Below are positions 8,186-15,946 of a DNA stretch of 64,000 nucleotides, in pieces; position 1 is the first letter of the stretch; each line of letters starts with the position of its first letter. This DNA comes from Pontibacter roseus DSM 17521 (GTDB lineage Bacteria > Bacteroidota > Bacteroidia > Cytophagales > Hymenobacteraceae). The stretch spans positions 669,389 to 733,388 of the forward strand of contig NZ_KB890761.1 in NCBI RefSeq assembly GCF_000373265.1, read 5' to 3'. A program made the translations under genes and the position numbers. The notes below the pieces were generated by a model. That model was given only the letters and a program-made list of their open reading frames with translations, did not search any database and was not told where the DNA came from.

Positions 8186-8837
8186 ATAAGCGATGTCTTA
8201 TTATTTCCAGTCTTGATTTGATATTCACAATCCAGAAGCCCAGCAGCGTCCAGCCCAGCACGGCCGGGTAGAACACCAGGCGCAGGCTACTGTCAAGGTC
8301 ATAGGCGTTGAAGCCGGGGTTGCCGCCATTGCCTGGGTGGAGCGAGTCGGTGAGGCGCGGCAGGATGAACAGGAGCGGGATAAGGGCCGCAAAGGCGAAG
8401 ATATTGTATACCGCGCTGATGCGGGCACGCTGCTGCTGCTCGGCAAAGGAGCTGCGCAGCACCAGGTAAGCAAAGTAGATGAGCAGGCCAATGGCTGCGC
8501 CGTTCTGCTTCGGGTCGTTGCTCCAGTACTCACCCCACGTGAACTTGGCCCATTCCATACCTGTCACGATGCCCAACACGCCGAAGAGTATACCTACCTT
8601 GGCCGCTTCATGGGCATAGATGTCACGCTCTACACTGGGCTTGCGCAGGTATAGGATAGAGTACGCCACCGACACCAGCAGTATCAGAATCATGCCGAAC
8701 CACATGGGCACGTGGAAGTACAGGTTGCGGATTGTCTCGTTGAGGATGGCGAGCCGGGGAACCTCCGACAGCATACCGGCCACCACGGTAAAGACCAGCA
8801 GCAGCACGGTTAGTATTTTCCACCAGTTTTTCTTCAT
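8172..8837 (-). CDS. ccmC: CcmC-type heme exporter/heme-handling protein
   Basis: Six-helix inner-membrane protein (221 residues) that presents heme to CcmE. The family's Trp-rich periplasmic motif is seen as TWGEYWSNDPKQN near residue 115, and histidines in YFHVPMWF (about residue 42) and near SLHPGN (about 170) fit the heme ligands. It starts with ATG at 8837, 172 bp after the ccmB stop; that gap holds no gene that I can see. The 3' end overlaps ccmD. Confidence 0.94.
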   Translation of the reverse strand: MKKNWWKILTVLLLVFTVVAGMLSEVPRLAILNETIRNLYFHVPMWFGMILILLVSVAYSILYLRKPSVERDIYAHEAAKVGILFGVLGIVTGMEWAKFTWGEYWSNDPKQNGAAIGLLIYFAYLVLRSSFAEQQQRARISAVYNIFAFAALIPLLFILPRLTDSLHPGNGGNPGFNAYDLDSSLRLVFYPAVLGWTLLGFWIVNIKSRLEIIRHRLYENA

Positions 8838-9009
8838 GTTCCTTCTTTACTTACTCCGTAGGCAAATGGAGCTTCCGCGCCTGCCTTTTGTTATGTATAG
8901 CTAACAGTTTTGCTGCTGCATTTGTCCCAAACCTGCCCTGCAAAAGCAGATATTCTTCTGTCGTTCAGTTGCTTGCCCTTTGGGTTGGCCTGTAGCCGAC
9001 GTACCCCGC

Positions 9010-9678
9010 TTACGAACGCCAAAGGTACGGGAACAAAATATAAGAAACAGTGACAACGATCATGTTTATGGCAAGCAAAGTGAGCAGTTCGTCGAGGCTG
9101 GCGCCCCGGTCCAGCCCATCCAGGGCGTTTTTAGACATTTTGATGAGCATGAGCAGCATCGGAACGATGACCGGGAAGCTGAGCACGGCCATCAGGGTGC
9201 TGCTGTTGGCAGCCTTCGAGGCTATACCTGAAATCATGGTGAGTGACGTGGAAAAGCCGATGGCCCCAAGCAGAATGCTGAGCAGGAACATGGGCACGTC
9301 CTGCACCGGGTTACCCAGCACAAAGGCATAGAACACGAAGCATATCAGCGCCAGCACCAGCATGAGGCAGGCGTTGTACACAATCTTGGCCAGGATGATG
9401 CCCTGCGGACTCACGATGGTGTAGAAGTAGAGCAGCCTGCCCCGGTTCTCCTGCATGAAACTCTTGGCGATGGCATTCACTGACGTGAACAGCAGGATAA
9501 TCCAGAAAACGGCGTTCCACACCGGCACCTGCAGCACATTGGAGCGCAGCCCAAAGCTGAGGTAGCAGACGAACACCGTGCTGCTGACGTACAGCAGCAT
9601 GCCGTTGAAGGCGTACTTCTGACGCCACTCCAGCAGGAAATCCTTCTGCATTAGGTATATGACTTCTTTGAACAGCAA
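9010..9678 (-). CDS. ccmB: CcmB-type heme exporter permease subunit
   Basis: Membrane subunit of the CcmAB(C) ABC complex used in heme loading of CcmE. The mature-looking part reads KDFLLEWRQKYAFNGM, then six hydrophobic helices with GFSTSLTMISGI. TTG at 9678 is chosen as start (222 residues, the family's normal length). The frame continues to 9825, but a -7 promoter element lies at 9695-9702 inside that extension and the extra residues look random. ATG at 9651 is the other option. No ccmA ATPase gene lies next to it; the neighbour upstream is phoU. Confidence 0.9.
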   Translation of the reverse strand: MLFKEVIYLMQKDFLLEWRQKYAFNGMLLYVSSTVFVCYLSFGLRSNVLQVPVWNAVFWIILLFTSVNAIAKSFMQENRGRLLYFYTIVSPQGIILAKIVYNACLMLVLALICFVFYAFVLGNPVQDVPMFLLSILLGAIGFSTSLTMISGIASKAANSSTLMAVLSFPVIVPMLLMLIKMSKNALDGLDRGASLDELLTLLAINMIVVTVSYILFPYLWRS

Positions 9679-9694
9679 CTCGCTTATTTTTCCG

Positions 9695-9702
9695 CAAAGG
9701 TA
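9695..9702 (-). promoter_or_regulatory. Putative -7 element of ccmB
   Basis: Reads TACCTTTG on the minus strand (TAnnTTTG consensus), 17 bp before the TTG start at 9678. No convincing -33 TTTG is seen at the right distance. It supports the short ccmB start. Confidence 0.5.
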
Positions 9703-9831
9703 CGATACAAATGGTTGGGAAAGTAGTGTTAGTTGAGAACAGTCGGCATCTCTCAGCAATAGTGCCACTGTCATGGCTTCAAGTTTGGTGGTTGTCCTGG
9801 TTATACCTGCCTGTGTTGCTCCCATATAACA

Positions 9832-9866
9832 GACAAAGCACGAACCTGCGTGGCCCGTGCTTTGTC
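9832..9866 (-). terminator. Hairpin after phoU
   Basis: An 11-bp perfect stem (GACAAAGCACG / CGTGCTTTGTC) around a 13-base loop, in the phoU-ccmB gap, about 26 bp after the phoU stop. Only a weak T-rich tail follows. Confidence 0.65.
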
Positions 9867-9892
9867 CTTTCTATACCTGAATCAGCAGCCTG

Positions 9893-10600
9893 CTACTGGC
9901 TCTGCATGTCGTCGCTTCTGTCCTCTTTGTCCTTGTTTTTCTTCTTCGACTTGTGCTTCACCACTTTGGCATCCTGGTAGAAGATGATTTCCTCGGAAAT
10001 GTTGGTGACCTGATCACCAACGCGCTCCAGCTTCTTGATGATGGAGAGTAGTGCCAGGCCTTCTTCTATGCTGGCCGGGTTGTTGCGAAGGTAATGGGCT
10101 ATGATGTCCTCTGATTTGCGGTAAATCTTGTTGAGCATCTTGTCGCGTTTGAGAATAGCCCGTGCCTGGTCCGTGTCATTGGCTATATAGGCTAGGCGGC
10201 AGTCATGGAACATTGCCAGGGCCTCGTCATACATAATCACGGCTCTGGTGATATCCAGCATCTCCGGGTTGTAGGTGCCTACCCGGTTCTGAACGTACAT
10301 CGAAATGCCCTCTGCCGTGTCCCCGATGCGCTCCAGATTCGCATTGATTTTCAGGGTAGCCAGCACCAGGCGCAGGTCTACGGCAACCGGGGTATACAAG
10401 GCCAGCAGGTTCTCGCACATGCGGTCTATCTTGACATCGTAGTTGTTCACCTTCTTGCCCAGCTTCACCACCTTGCGCGCCAAATCATGGTCGGCGTTCA
10501 ACATGGCCTCGCGGCCGCTTTGCAGCTGATACTCCACCAGGTCCCACATTTCCATGAGCTTTCCCCGGAGGGTGTCGAGTTCTATATCAATATGACTCAT
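9893..10600 (-). CDS. phoU: Phosphate signalling complex protein PhoU
   Basis: Negative regulator that links the Pst transporter to the PhoR/PhoB phosphate response. The 235 residues form two three-helix PhoU repeats: NLERIGDTAEGIS in the first and KLERVGDQVTNISEE in the second are the metal-binding E-R-x-G-D motifs. The C-terminal tail (KVVKHKSKKKNKDKEDRSDD) is strongly charged and unusual in length. It is the last gene of pstS-pstC-pstA-pstB-phoU, 60 bp after pstB, and is followed by a hairpin. Two octamers in opposite orientation (10634-10641 and 10650-10657) fill the pstB-phoU gap. Confidence 0.96.
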   Translation of the reverse strand: MSHIDIELDTLRGKLMEMWDLVEYQLQSGREAMLNADHDLARKVVKLGKKVNNYDVKIDRMCENLLALYTPVAVDLRLVLATLKINANLERIGDTAEGISMYVQNRVGTYNPEMLDITRAVIMYDEALAMFHDCRLAYIANDTDQARAILKRDKMLNKIYRKSEDIIAHYLRNNPASIEEGLALLSIIKKLERVGDQVTNISEEIIFYQDAKVVKHKSKKKNKDKEDRSDDMQSQ

Positions 10601-10660
10601 CGTCTAGTCTCTTGTTTAGATTGAATACGTATGCTATACCTGGAAATCAAGGTATAGGAA

Positions 10661-11425
10661 TCACCCGAAACGGCCTGTGATATAGTTCTGCGTGCGCTCG
10701 TGCTTCGGGCTGGTGAACAAGGTCTTTGTTTTGGCATACTCCACGAGTTCACCAATGTAGAAGAAGGCCGTGTAGTCGCTAACGCGGCCTGCCTGCTGCA
10801 TGTTGTGCGTCACAATGATAATGGTGTAGGCCTGCTTCAGCTCGTAAATCAGCTCCTCAATTTTGGCAGTGGAGATGGGGTCAAGGGCAGACGTAGGCTC
10901 ATCCATCAGGATAACCGAAGGCGAAATGGCAAGCGCTCGCGCAATGCAGAGGCGCTGCTGCTGTCCACCGGAGAGCGCCAGCGCAGATTGGTCTAGCTTA
11001 TCTTTCACCTCTTCCCAAAGCGCCGTCTGGCGCAGCGAGTTCTCAGCGGTCTCCGCCAGCACCCTTTTGTCTTTGATACCCTGAATCCGAAGGCCGTACA
11101 CTACATTCTCGAAGATTGTTTTCGGGAATGGGTTAGGCTTCTGGAATACCATGCCTACTTCTTTGCGGAGTTCGTCTACGCGCACGTCGCGGCCGTAGAT
11201 GTCGCGCCCGTCCAGCAGGATGTCGCCCTCCACCCGAAAGCCGTCGATGTAGTCGTTCATGCGGTTGAGGGTGCGCAGAAACGTGGACTTGCCGCAGCCC
11301 GAAGGGCCGATGAAAGCCGTGACAGCCTTCTCCTCCATAGCCATGTTGATGTTTTTGAGCGCGTGGAAGGAGCCATAAAAGGCGTTCAGGTTCTTTGACT
11401 CTAGTTTATAGAATTTCTTACTCAT
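10661..11425 (-). CDS. pstB: Phosphate ABC transporter ATPase PstB
   Basis: ATP-binding subunit driving phosphate import through PstCA. All ABC motifs are intact: Walker [11 protein letters not shown]-loop in [11 protein letters not shown], signature LSGGQQQR, Walker [14 protein letters not shown] and the H-loop [10 protein letters not shown] at 11425 ([10 protein letters not shown]) gives 254 residues, the family's usual size; the upstream extension runs into pstA. The start is 7 bp past the pstA stop, so the two are translated together. Confidence 0.97.
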   Translation of the reverse strand: MSKKFYKLESKNLNAFYGSFHALKNINMAMEEKAVTAFIGPSGCGKSTFLRTLNRMNDYIDGFRVEGDILLDGRDIYGRDVRVDELRKEVGMVFQKPNPFPKTIFENVVYGLRIQGIKDKRVLAETAENSLRQTALWEEVKDKLDQSALALSGGQQQRLCIARALAISPSVILMDEPTSALDPISTAKIEELIYELKQAYTIIIVTHNMQQAGRVSDYTAFFYIGELVEYAKTKTLFTSPKHERTQNYITGRFG

Positions 11426-11432
11426 GGTTGCG

Positions 11433-12290
11433 TTACCATTTGACTTTGTTCTGCCACTTGTTTCGCAAGTATACAGCAATGCCGTTCAGGATAAAGGTAA
11501 TTAAAAGAAGTATTATAATAGCGGCGGCCGCATTCACCAGGAAGTCTGCCTGCGGCCTGGATGTCCAGTTGAATATCTGGATTGGAAGTACGGTGAACTC
11601 ATCGGTAGGGGAGGTCGGTACAAACGGCACATAGGCCAAGGCGCCAATCACAATAAGGGGAGCAGCCTCGCCCACCGCCCTGGAAAGCGCTAGGATGATA
11701 CCTGTCAATATACCGCCAAACGATGCCGGCAGTACCTGGTTCCAGGTGGTCTGCCACTTGGAGGCGCCCAGCGCATAAGAAGCGTCGCGTATGCTGCGAG
11801 GCACAGCTTTGATGGCCTCGCGGGTGGTCACAATAATGATGGGGAGCACCAGCAGGGACAGGGTCAGCGCACCGGCCAATAGGCTACCGCCCAGGCCCAT
11901 CACCCGTGCGAAAATCTCGAGGCCCAGCAGACCATAGATGATGGAGGGCACACCCGCCAGGTTCGCGATGTTGACTTCCAGGAAGCTGTTGAGCCTGTTC
12001 TTTTTGCTGTACTCCTCCAGGTATACGCCGGCCGATATACCCAGCGGGAAAGCGATTACCGATGTCAGTATGAGTATCCAGAAGGTGCCGACCCAGGCCG
12101 TGAGTATACCGGCGCGGCTCGCTCTGCGGGAAGGCAGGTTGGTCAGGAACTCCCAATCAATGCGCGTGAAGCCTTCTATCAGGATATCGATAAGAAAGAT
12201 GGCAAGCACAACCAGACCAATGAAGGTGCAAAACACGCCAAACACCTGGAAGGCCTTATCCTTTAGCCTATTTTTCTCTGAGTTAGTCAT
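11433..12290 (-). CDS. pstA: Phosphate ABC transporter permease PstA
   Basis: Inner-membrane permease half (285 residues) of the high-affinity phosphate importer. Six hydrophobic helices are visible, and the ABC-contact loop ([24 protein letters not shown]) holds the conserved EAA-like sequence with the Gly. The start overlaps the pstC stop by 8 bp. Confidence 0.96.
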   Translation of the reverse strand: MTNSEKNRLKDKAFQVFGVFCTFIGLVVLAIFLIDILIEGFTRIDWEFLTNLPSRRASRAGILTAWVGTFWILILTSVIAFPLGISAGVYLEEYSKKNRLNSFLEVNIANLAGVPSIIYGLLGLEIFARVMGLGGSLLAGALTLSLLVLPIIIVTTREAIKAVPRSIRDASYALGASKWQTTWNQVLPASFGGILTGIILALSRAVGEAAPLIVIGALAYVPFVPTSPTDEFTVLPIQIFNWTSRPQADFLVNAAAAIIILLLITFILNGIAVYLRNKWQNKVKW

Positions 12291-13158
12291 ATTTTTCCTG
12301 GTACTTTTTCTTAATCCAGAAGCTGAGGTTGTTCAGCGCGAATGTGAAAACAAATAGGGTGATGCCCGCCGCAAAAATGGTCCTGTACTCCAGCGACCCG
12401 TGCGGAACGTCGCCCAGACTCACCTGCACGATGTAGGTGGTGATGGTCTCGATGGGCACGGTGGGGTCCAAGGTGAGGCGGGGCTGCTGCCCGGCGGCAA
12501 TGGCCACGAGCATGGTCTCGCCCACTGCTCTGGATATAGCCAGGATGACCGACACGACAATGCCGGAGGAGGCAGCCGGCACCATCACACCAAAGGCGGT
12601 CTGCAAGCGCGTGGAGCCCATGCCATACGCCGCCTCGCGCAGCGAGCGCGGCACGGCGCTGATGGCATCTTCGCTGAGAGAGGAAATCATGGGTATAATC
12701 ATAACCCCCATCACCATACCTGCCGACAAGGCGTTGAAGCCCGCCAGGTTAGGTATAATCGTCTGCAGAAATGGAGTCACCACCGTCAGGGCGAAGAAGC
12801 CATACACCACCGTCGGGATGGTGGCCAGGATTTCGAGCAGCGGCTTCACGGTTTTCTTGAAGCGGGCAGGAGCATACTCGTTCAGGTAGATGGCAATGGT
12901 GAGGCCGATGGGCAGCGCCACGGCAATGGCGATGGCCGTGGTCAGGAAGGTGCCTGCCACCAGCGGAAGTATGCCAAAGTGTTTCTCGGCAAACAGCGGT
13001 GTCCACTGCTTGTCTGTCAGGAAATCGATGATGGAAACCTCGCTGAAAAAGCTAATCGATTCTGACAGCAGAACCCAGATAATGGCTGCCGTGATGAAGA
13101 TGGTTATTACAGCGGACAGCCGCAGCAGGCCTTCAATAATTCGCTCTTGTACTCTCAA
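12283..13158 (-). CDS. pstC: Phosphate ABC transporter permease PstC
   Basis: Partner permease (291 residues) of PstA. The features are an N-terminal helix ([15 protein letters not shown]), the periplasmic segment [19 protein letters not shown], and the conserved ATPase-contact loop [21 protein letters not shown]. It begins with ATG at 13158, 73 bp after pstS, and its end overlaps pstA. Confidence 0.96.
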   Translation of the reverse strand: MRVQERIIEGLLRLSAVITIFITAAIIWVLLSESISFFSEVSIIDFLTDKQWTPLFAEKHFGILPLVAGTFLTTAIAIAVALPIGLTIAIYLNEYAPARFKKTVKPLLEILATIPTVVYGFFALTVVTPFLQTIIPNLAGFNALSAGMVMGVMIIPMISSLSEDAISAVPRSLREAAYGMGSTRLQTAFGVMVPAASSGIVVSVILAISRAVGETMLVAIAAGQQPRLTLDPTVPIETITTYIVQVSLGDVPHGSLEYRTIFAAGITLFVFTFALNNLSFWIKKKYQEKYD

Positions 13159-13231
13159 GGTGCTTACGCTTTATGCACCCGCTGCATCCCCCTCAGGAGG
13201 CGCAGCGGGTGCTGATTCTTTCTTCAATATG

Positions 13232-14227
13232 CTATTGCTGGGCAGCAGCCACAGGTGTGCCGGCAGCAAATTCCTGGAACTTCTTCTTCTGTGCCTCATA
13301 CTGTTCGTCCGGCATAGAAATGTAACCTACTTCTTCGCTCAGGGCACCGGCGTTGTCCAGGTAGAAGTTCACGAACTCCACCACTTCCGGGCGGGCGACA
13401 GCCTTGGAATTCACATAGATGAAGAGCGGACGCGAAAGGGGCGCGTAGGTGCCGTCCTTCACCGTTTCGATGCTCGGCATGATGGCGCCTTTTCCGTTCT
13501 CTTCGTTCTGGTCGTCTACTGGTATAGCCTTGAGCTTTGCTTTGTTCTCCTCGTAGTAAGCATACCCGAAGAAACCGAGTGCGAGTGGGTCAGTCGATAC
13601 GCCCTGCACCAGCACGTTGTCGTCCTCGCTGGCGGTATAGTCGCCGCGGCTGGCGTGGCTTTCGCCTACAATGGCTTCGGTGAAATAGTCGTAGGTGCCT
13701 GATTCAACGCCTGCGCCGTAAAGATGTATCTCCTTGTCAGGCCACTCCGGGCGTATCTGGTTCCATTTCTTGATTTTGCCCTGTGCGGCAGGTTCCCACA
13801 TTTTTTTCAGTTCCGCCACCGTGATGTCCTTTACCCAGTCGTTTTCAGGGTGCACCACCACGGTGAGGCCGTCAAAGGCCACAGGCAGCTCCAGGTAGGT
13901 GATGCTGTTTTCTTTGGCCACGGCGGCTTCAGATTCCTTTATGGAACGAGATGCGTTGGTAATGTCGATTTCGCCACGGGAGAACTTCTTGAATCCGCCG
14001 CCGCTGCCGGAGACACCCACGGTGACGCGTACTTTCGGTGCTTCTGCACGGAATTCTTCTGCCACGGCCTCCGTGATAGGGTATACCGTAGAGGAGCCGT
14101 CAATCTGGATGGAGCCGGTCAGGTCACTGCCGCCTTCCTGGTTGCCACCGCAGGCGGTCAGCAGCAAAGTGCCGCCCAATGCAAGGGCTGCGCCGAGTCT
14201 TGAAATTGAAGATGTGAGGTATAGCAT
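13232..14227 (-). CDS. pstS: Phosphate-binding lipoprotein PstS
   Basis: Periplasmic phosphate-binding protein (331 residues), made as a lipoprotein: signal peptide to about residue 25 with lipobox LLLTACGG. Phosphate-contact segments are visible: IDGSSTVYPI near the N-terminus, VGVSGSGGGFKKFSRGEIDI, and GVESGTYDYFTEAI. The tail is Ala-rich. It heads the pst genes; the porin gene lies 106 bp upstream on the same strand, so porin and pst may share transcripts. The only marked regulatory repeats are upstream of the porin. Confidence 0.96.
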   Translation of the reverse strand: MLYLTSSISRLGAALALGGTLLLTACGGNQEGGSDLTGSIQIDGSSTVYPITEAVAEEFRAEAPKVRVTVGVSGSGGGFKKFSRGEIDITNASRSIKESEAAVAKENSITYLELPVAFDGLTVVVHPENDWVKDITVAELKKMWEPAAQGKIKKWNQIRPEWPDKEIHLYGAGVESGTYDYFTEAIVGESHASRGDYTASEDDNVLVQGVSTDPLALGFFGYAYYEENKAKLKAIPVDDQNEENGKGAIMPSIETVKDGTYAPLSRPLFIYVNSKAVARPEVVEFVNFYLDNAGALSEEVGYISMPDEQYEAQKKKFQEFAAGTPVAAAQQ

Positions 14228-14333
14228 ACGGTTGGTTTTTCGTGTTGAGGTGGTTGGTTTATTAAATAATCACTATCTAAAATACTGTCTTATACTGTTC
14301 TGGTGGTAAGGTGTTTTGTTTGCCTTGCCTGGT

Positions 14334-15521
14334 TTACAGGGCAACCTCCAACTGAAGCCTGAACATCGTCCTGTCGGCTTGGTTGGCCTCTTGCAGCAGG
14401 GACACATCGCTCTGCACTTTCAGGGAATGCCCTACTATGTATTTGGATAGACCCAGGGTATACTGCTGCTGGTCGCGCTGGCCGGTAGCTGCCGTGGGCG
14501 TGTATTCTGTATAGCGGCCGGCTATTTCCCAGTTGGTTGGGAGGAGGTAGCCCGCCTGTATGTTGAAGGCATTGCCGGTTGTGAAGGCCTCTGTCACGCC
14601 GCCAAACTCGTCTCTGGCGACGACGGCTCCGTCCGGTGCACGGCGGTGGGCGTACTCGGCCATGCTGGAGAAGCCCTTGTACTTGAACATGGCATCCACA
14701 AACCAGGTATGGAGGTCGCGTGGGGCACTCAGATAATCGCCCAGCTGCGCCTGCTCCCGCATGGCGTCGTCGTTGAAGTCGTAGGATGCGGCCAAGGCCA
14801 GCTTAGGAGTCTGCTCACGGGAAATGTCGCTGCCCACGTAGTCGCCTTCCCCTTCAAAAGCGCCGAAAGGCAATACCTCAAACCGGCCTGTGTAGCTATA
14901 GCCGCCCGTGTTGTTCACAGTAATATCTCGCCCTTCTCCCATTGAGATGGCCCCGACTTCACGAAGCACCACCTGGCCGAGCTGGTGCTCGTGGTGGAGC
15001 TGCAGGCCGGCGTCGCGGTCCAGGTTGAAGCGGGAGTTGAGCAGGCTGCGGTCCACGAACTGCATTTTTTGGGAAGAGATGACGCGCTCCCGGTTACCCG
15101 GAAGTTTGGTCTGGCCTACCCACAGTTGGAGCCCGGGCGCTACCTGCCATCGGGCCACCGCATCCAATATGATGTTGTCCGCGTTGTTGGTCTGGTCCGG
15201 AATGTCGCTGCCGATGTCGCTGTTGCTCAGACCGAGCTCAATCTTGTACTCCAGCCGGGGTGAAAAGGCAAAGCCCTCGAACTTCAGGCGGGCACGCCGA
15301 ATCAGGAAACGGTCGTCCCAATCCTTCGTATCGGGGTTGCTCACACCCTGGTAGAGTGTCTGGAAGCGCACGCCAGCCTTAAGGCTGAAAGAAGAGTCCG
15401 CTGCTATGAACTGAAGTCCTTTGCCAAATCGTGTATTGTTGATTGTTTGGGCTTGTGTGCTGGAGGTATAGCAGGCAAAAAGAAGGAACACAAGCAATCC
15501 CGTTCTGAAGTTCGAATTCAC
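14334..15521 (-). CDS. Phosphate-selective porin O/P family outer-membrane porin
   Basis: Outer-membrane beta-barrel of 395 residues, of the OprO/OprP family, giving a likely route for phosphate or polyphosphate across the outer membrane. A signal peptide ends at about residue 24 (STQAQT). Alternating hydrophobic strands run through the chain, with family-like LKAGVRFQTLYQG and RRARLKFEGFAFSPRLEYKIEL near the start, and it ends in a strand with a hydrophobic last residue (LQLEVAL). It precedes pstS on the same strand and its upstream region has PhoB-box-like repeats, so phosphate control is likely. Confidence 0.9.
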   Translation of the reverse strand: MNSNFRTGLLVFLLFACYTSSTQAQTINNTRFGKGLQFIAADSSFSLKAGVRFQTLYQGVSNPDTKDWDDRFLIRRARLKFEGFAFSPRLEYKIELGLSNSDIGSDIPDQTNNADNIILDAVARWQVAPGLQLWVGQTKLPGNRERVISSQKMQFVDRSLLNSRFNLDRDAGLQLHHEHQLGQVVLREVGAISMGEGRDITVNNTGGYSYTGRFEVLPFGAFEGEGDYVGSDISREQTPKLALAASYDFNDDAMREQAQLGDYLSAPRDLHTWFVDAMFKYKGFSSMAEYAHRRAPDGAVVARDEFGGVTEAFTTGNAFNIQAGYLLPTNWEIAGRYTEYTPTAATGQRDQQQYTLGLSKYIVGHSLKVQSDVSLLQEANQADRTMFRLQLEVAL

Positions 15522-15700
15522 AATGCTGAATTAGTTTAGGGTGAGAAATACACTAATACCAGAAATTGTGTCTGGTAAGTTGGACATTGGTAGTCTACAC
15601 CAGCGCCCGGGTTTTTAGGTCCGTCCAGGCAGAAGTTAGTCAGGCTCCTGCCGCTCTCTCAGAACCACACTGCAAAATAACCAAGACAGTATTACCTGTA

Positions 15701-15728
15701 TGTTAAGGGTACATTACGATATTGTTAA
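15701..15728 (-). promoter_or_regulatory. Candidate PhoB box facing the porin-pst genes
   Basis: Read on the minus strand, TTAACA occurs at 15728-15723 and again at 15706-15701, exactly 22 bp (two helical turns) apart; the middle position has the weaker TAATGT. A -7-like TTATTTTG (complement of 15673-15680) lies about 20 bp further on. Confidence 0.5.
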
Positions 15729-15831
15729 CTAAACAGCTGTGTTGCTGCCGCAGCGGGAGGAGGTGGTTGGTTGCCGCACGCAGCGCACTATTACGCTATA
15801 TAAGGTATGGCGGGTGGTGCTGAGCATTGCA

Positions 15832-15869
15832 TTTAACAAAGGCTTAACAAATGGTTCCAATCTTTAACA
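15832..15869 (+). promoter_or_regulatory. Candidate PhoB box upstream of the TonB receptor
   Basis: TTTAACA at 15832-15838, a 4-bp gap, CTTAACA at 15843-15849, then TTTAACA at 15863-15869. The 11-bp and 20-bp spacing places all copies on about the same helix face. Two 7-bp direct repeats with a 4-bp gap is the known PhoB-box layout. It lies directly upstream of the -33 element. Confidence 0.6.
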
Positions 15870-15891
15870 GTTTAGTAATGGGGGGATAATC

Positions 15892-15919
15892 TTGGCTTAA
15901 AGGGCTTGGTCTACTTTTG
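15892..15919 (+). promoter_or_regulatory. Promoter of the TonB receptor gene
   Basis: TTGG at 15892-15895 as a -33 element and TACTTTTG at 15912-15919 matching TAnnTTTG, with a 16-bp spacer. The ATG at 15947 follows 27 bp downstream. Confidence 0.65.
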
Positions 15920-15946
15920 CAGCGAGACTAAGAACTAGTAAGCATC

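Larger units (their letters stand above)
15522..15946. promoter_or_regulatory. 425-bp divergent control region between porin-pst and the TonB receptor
   Basis: No gene is seen here. The receptor-proximal half holds repeats of TTAACA with 11-bp periodicity (15832-15869) and a promoter at 15892-15919. The middle holds TGTTAA repeats 22 bp apart (15701-15706, 15723-15728) facing the porin. A joint phosphate-response control region is inferred. Confidence 0.6.

Noticed and set aside
9679..9825. N-terminal extension of CcmB by 49 residues
   Set aside because: Contains a -7 promoter element, exceeds the family length and shows no family similarity.
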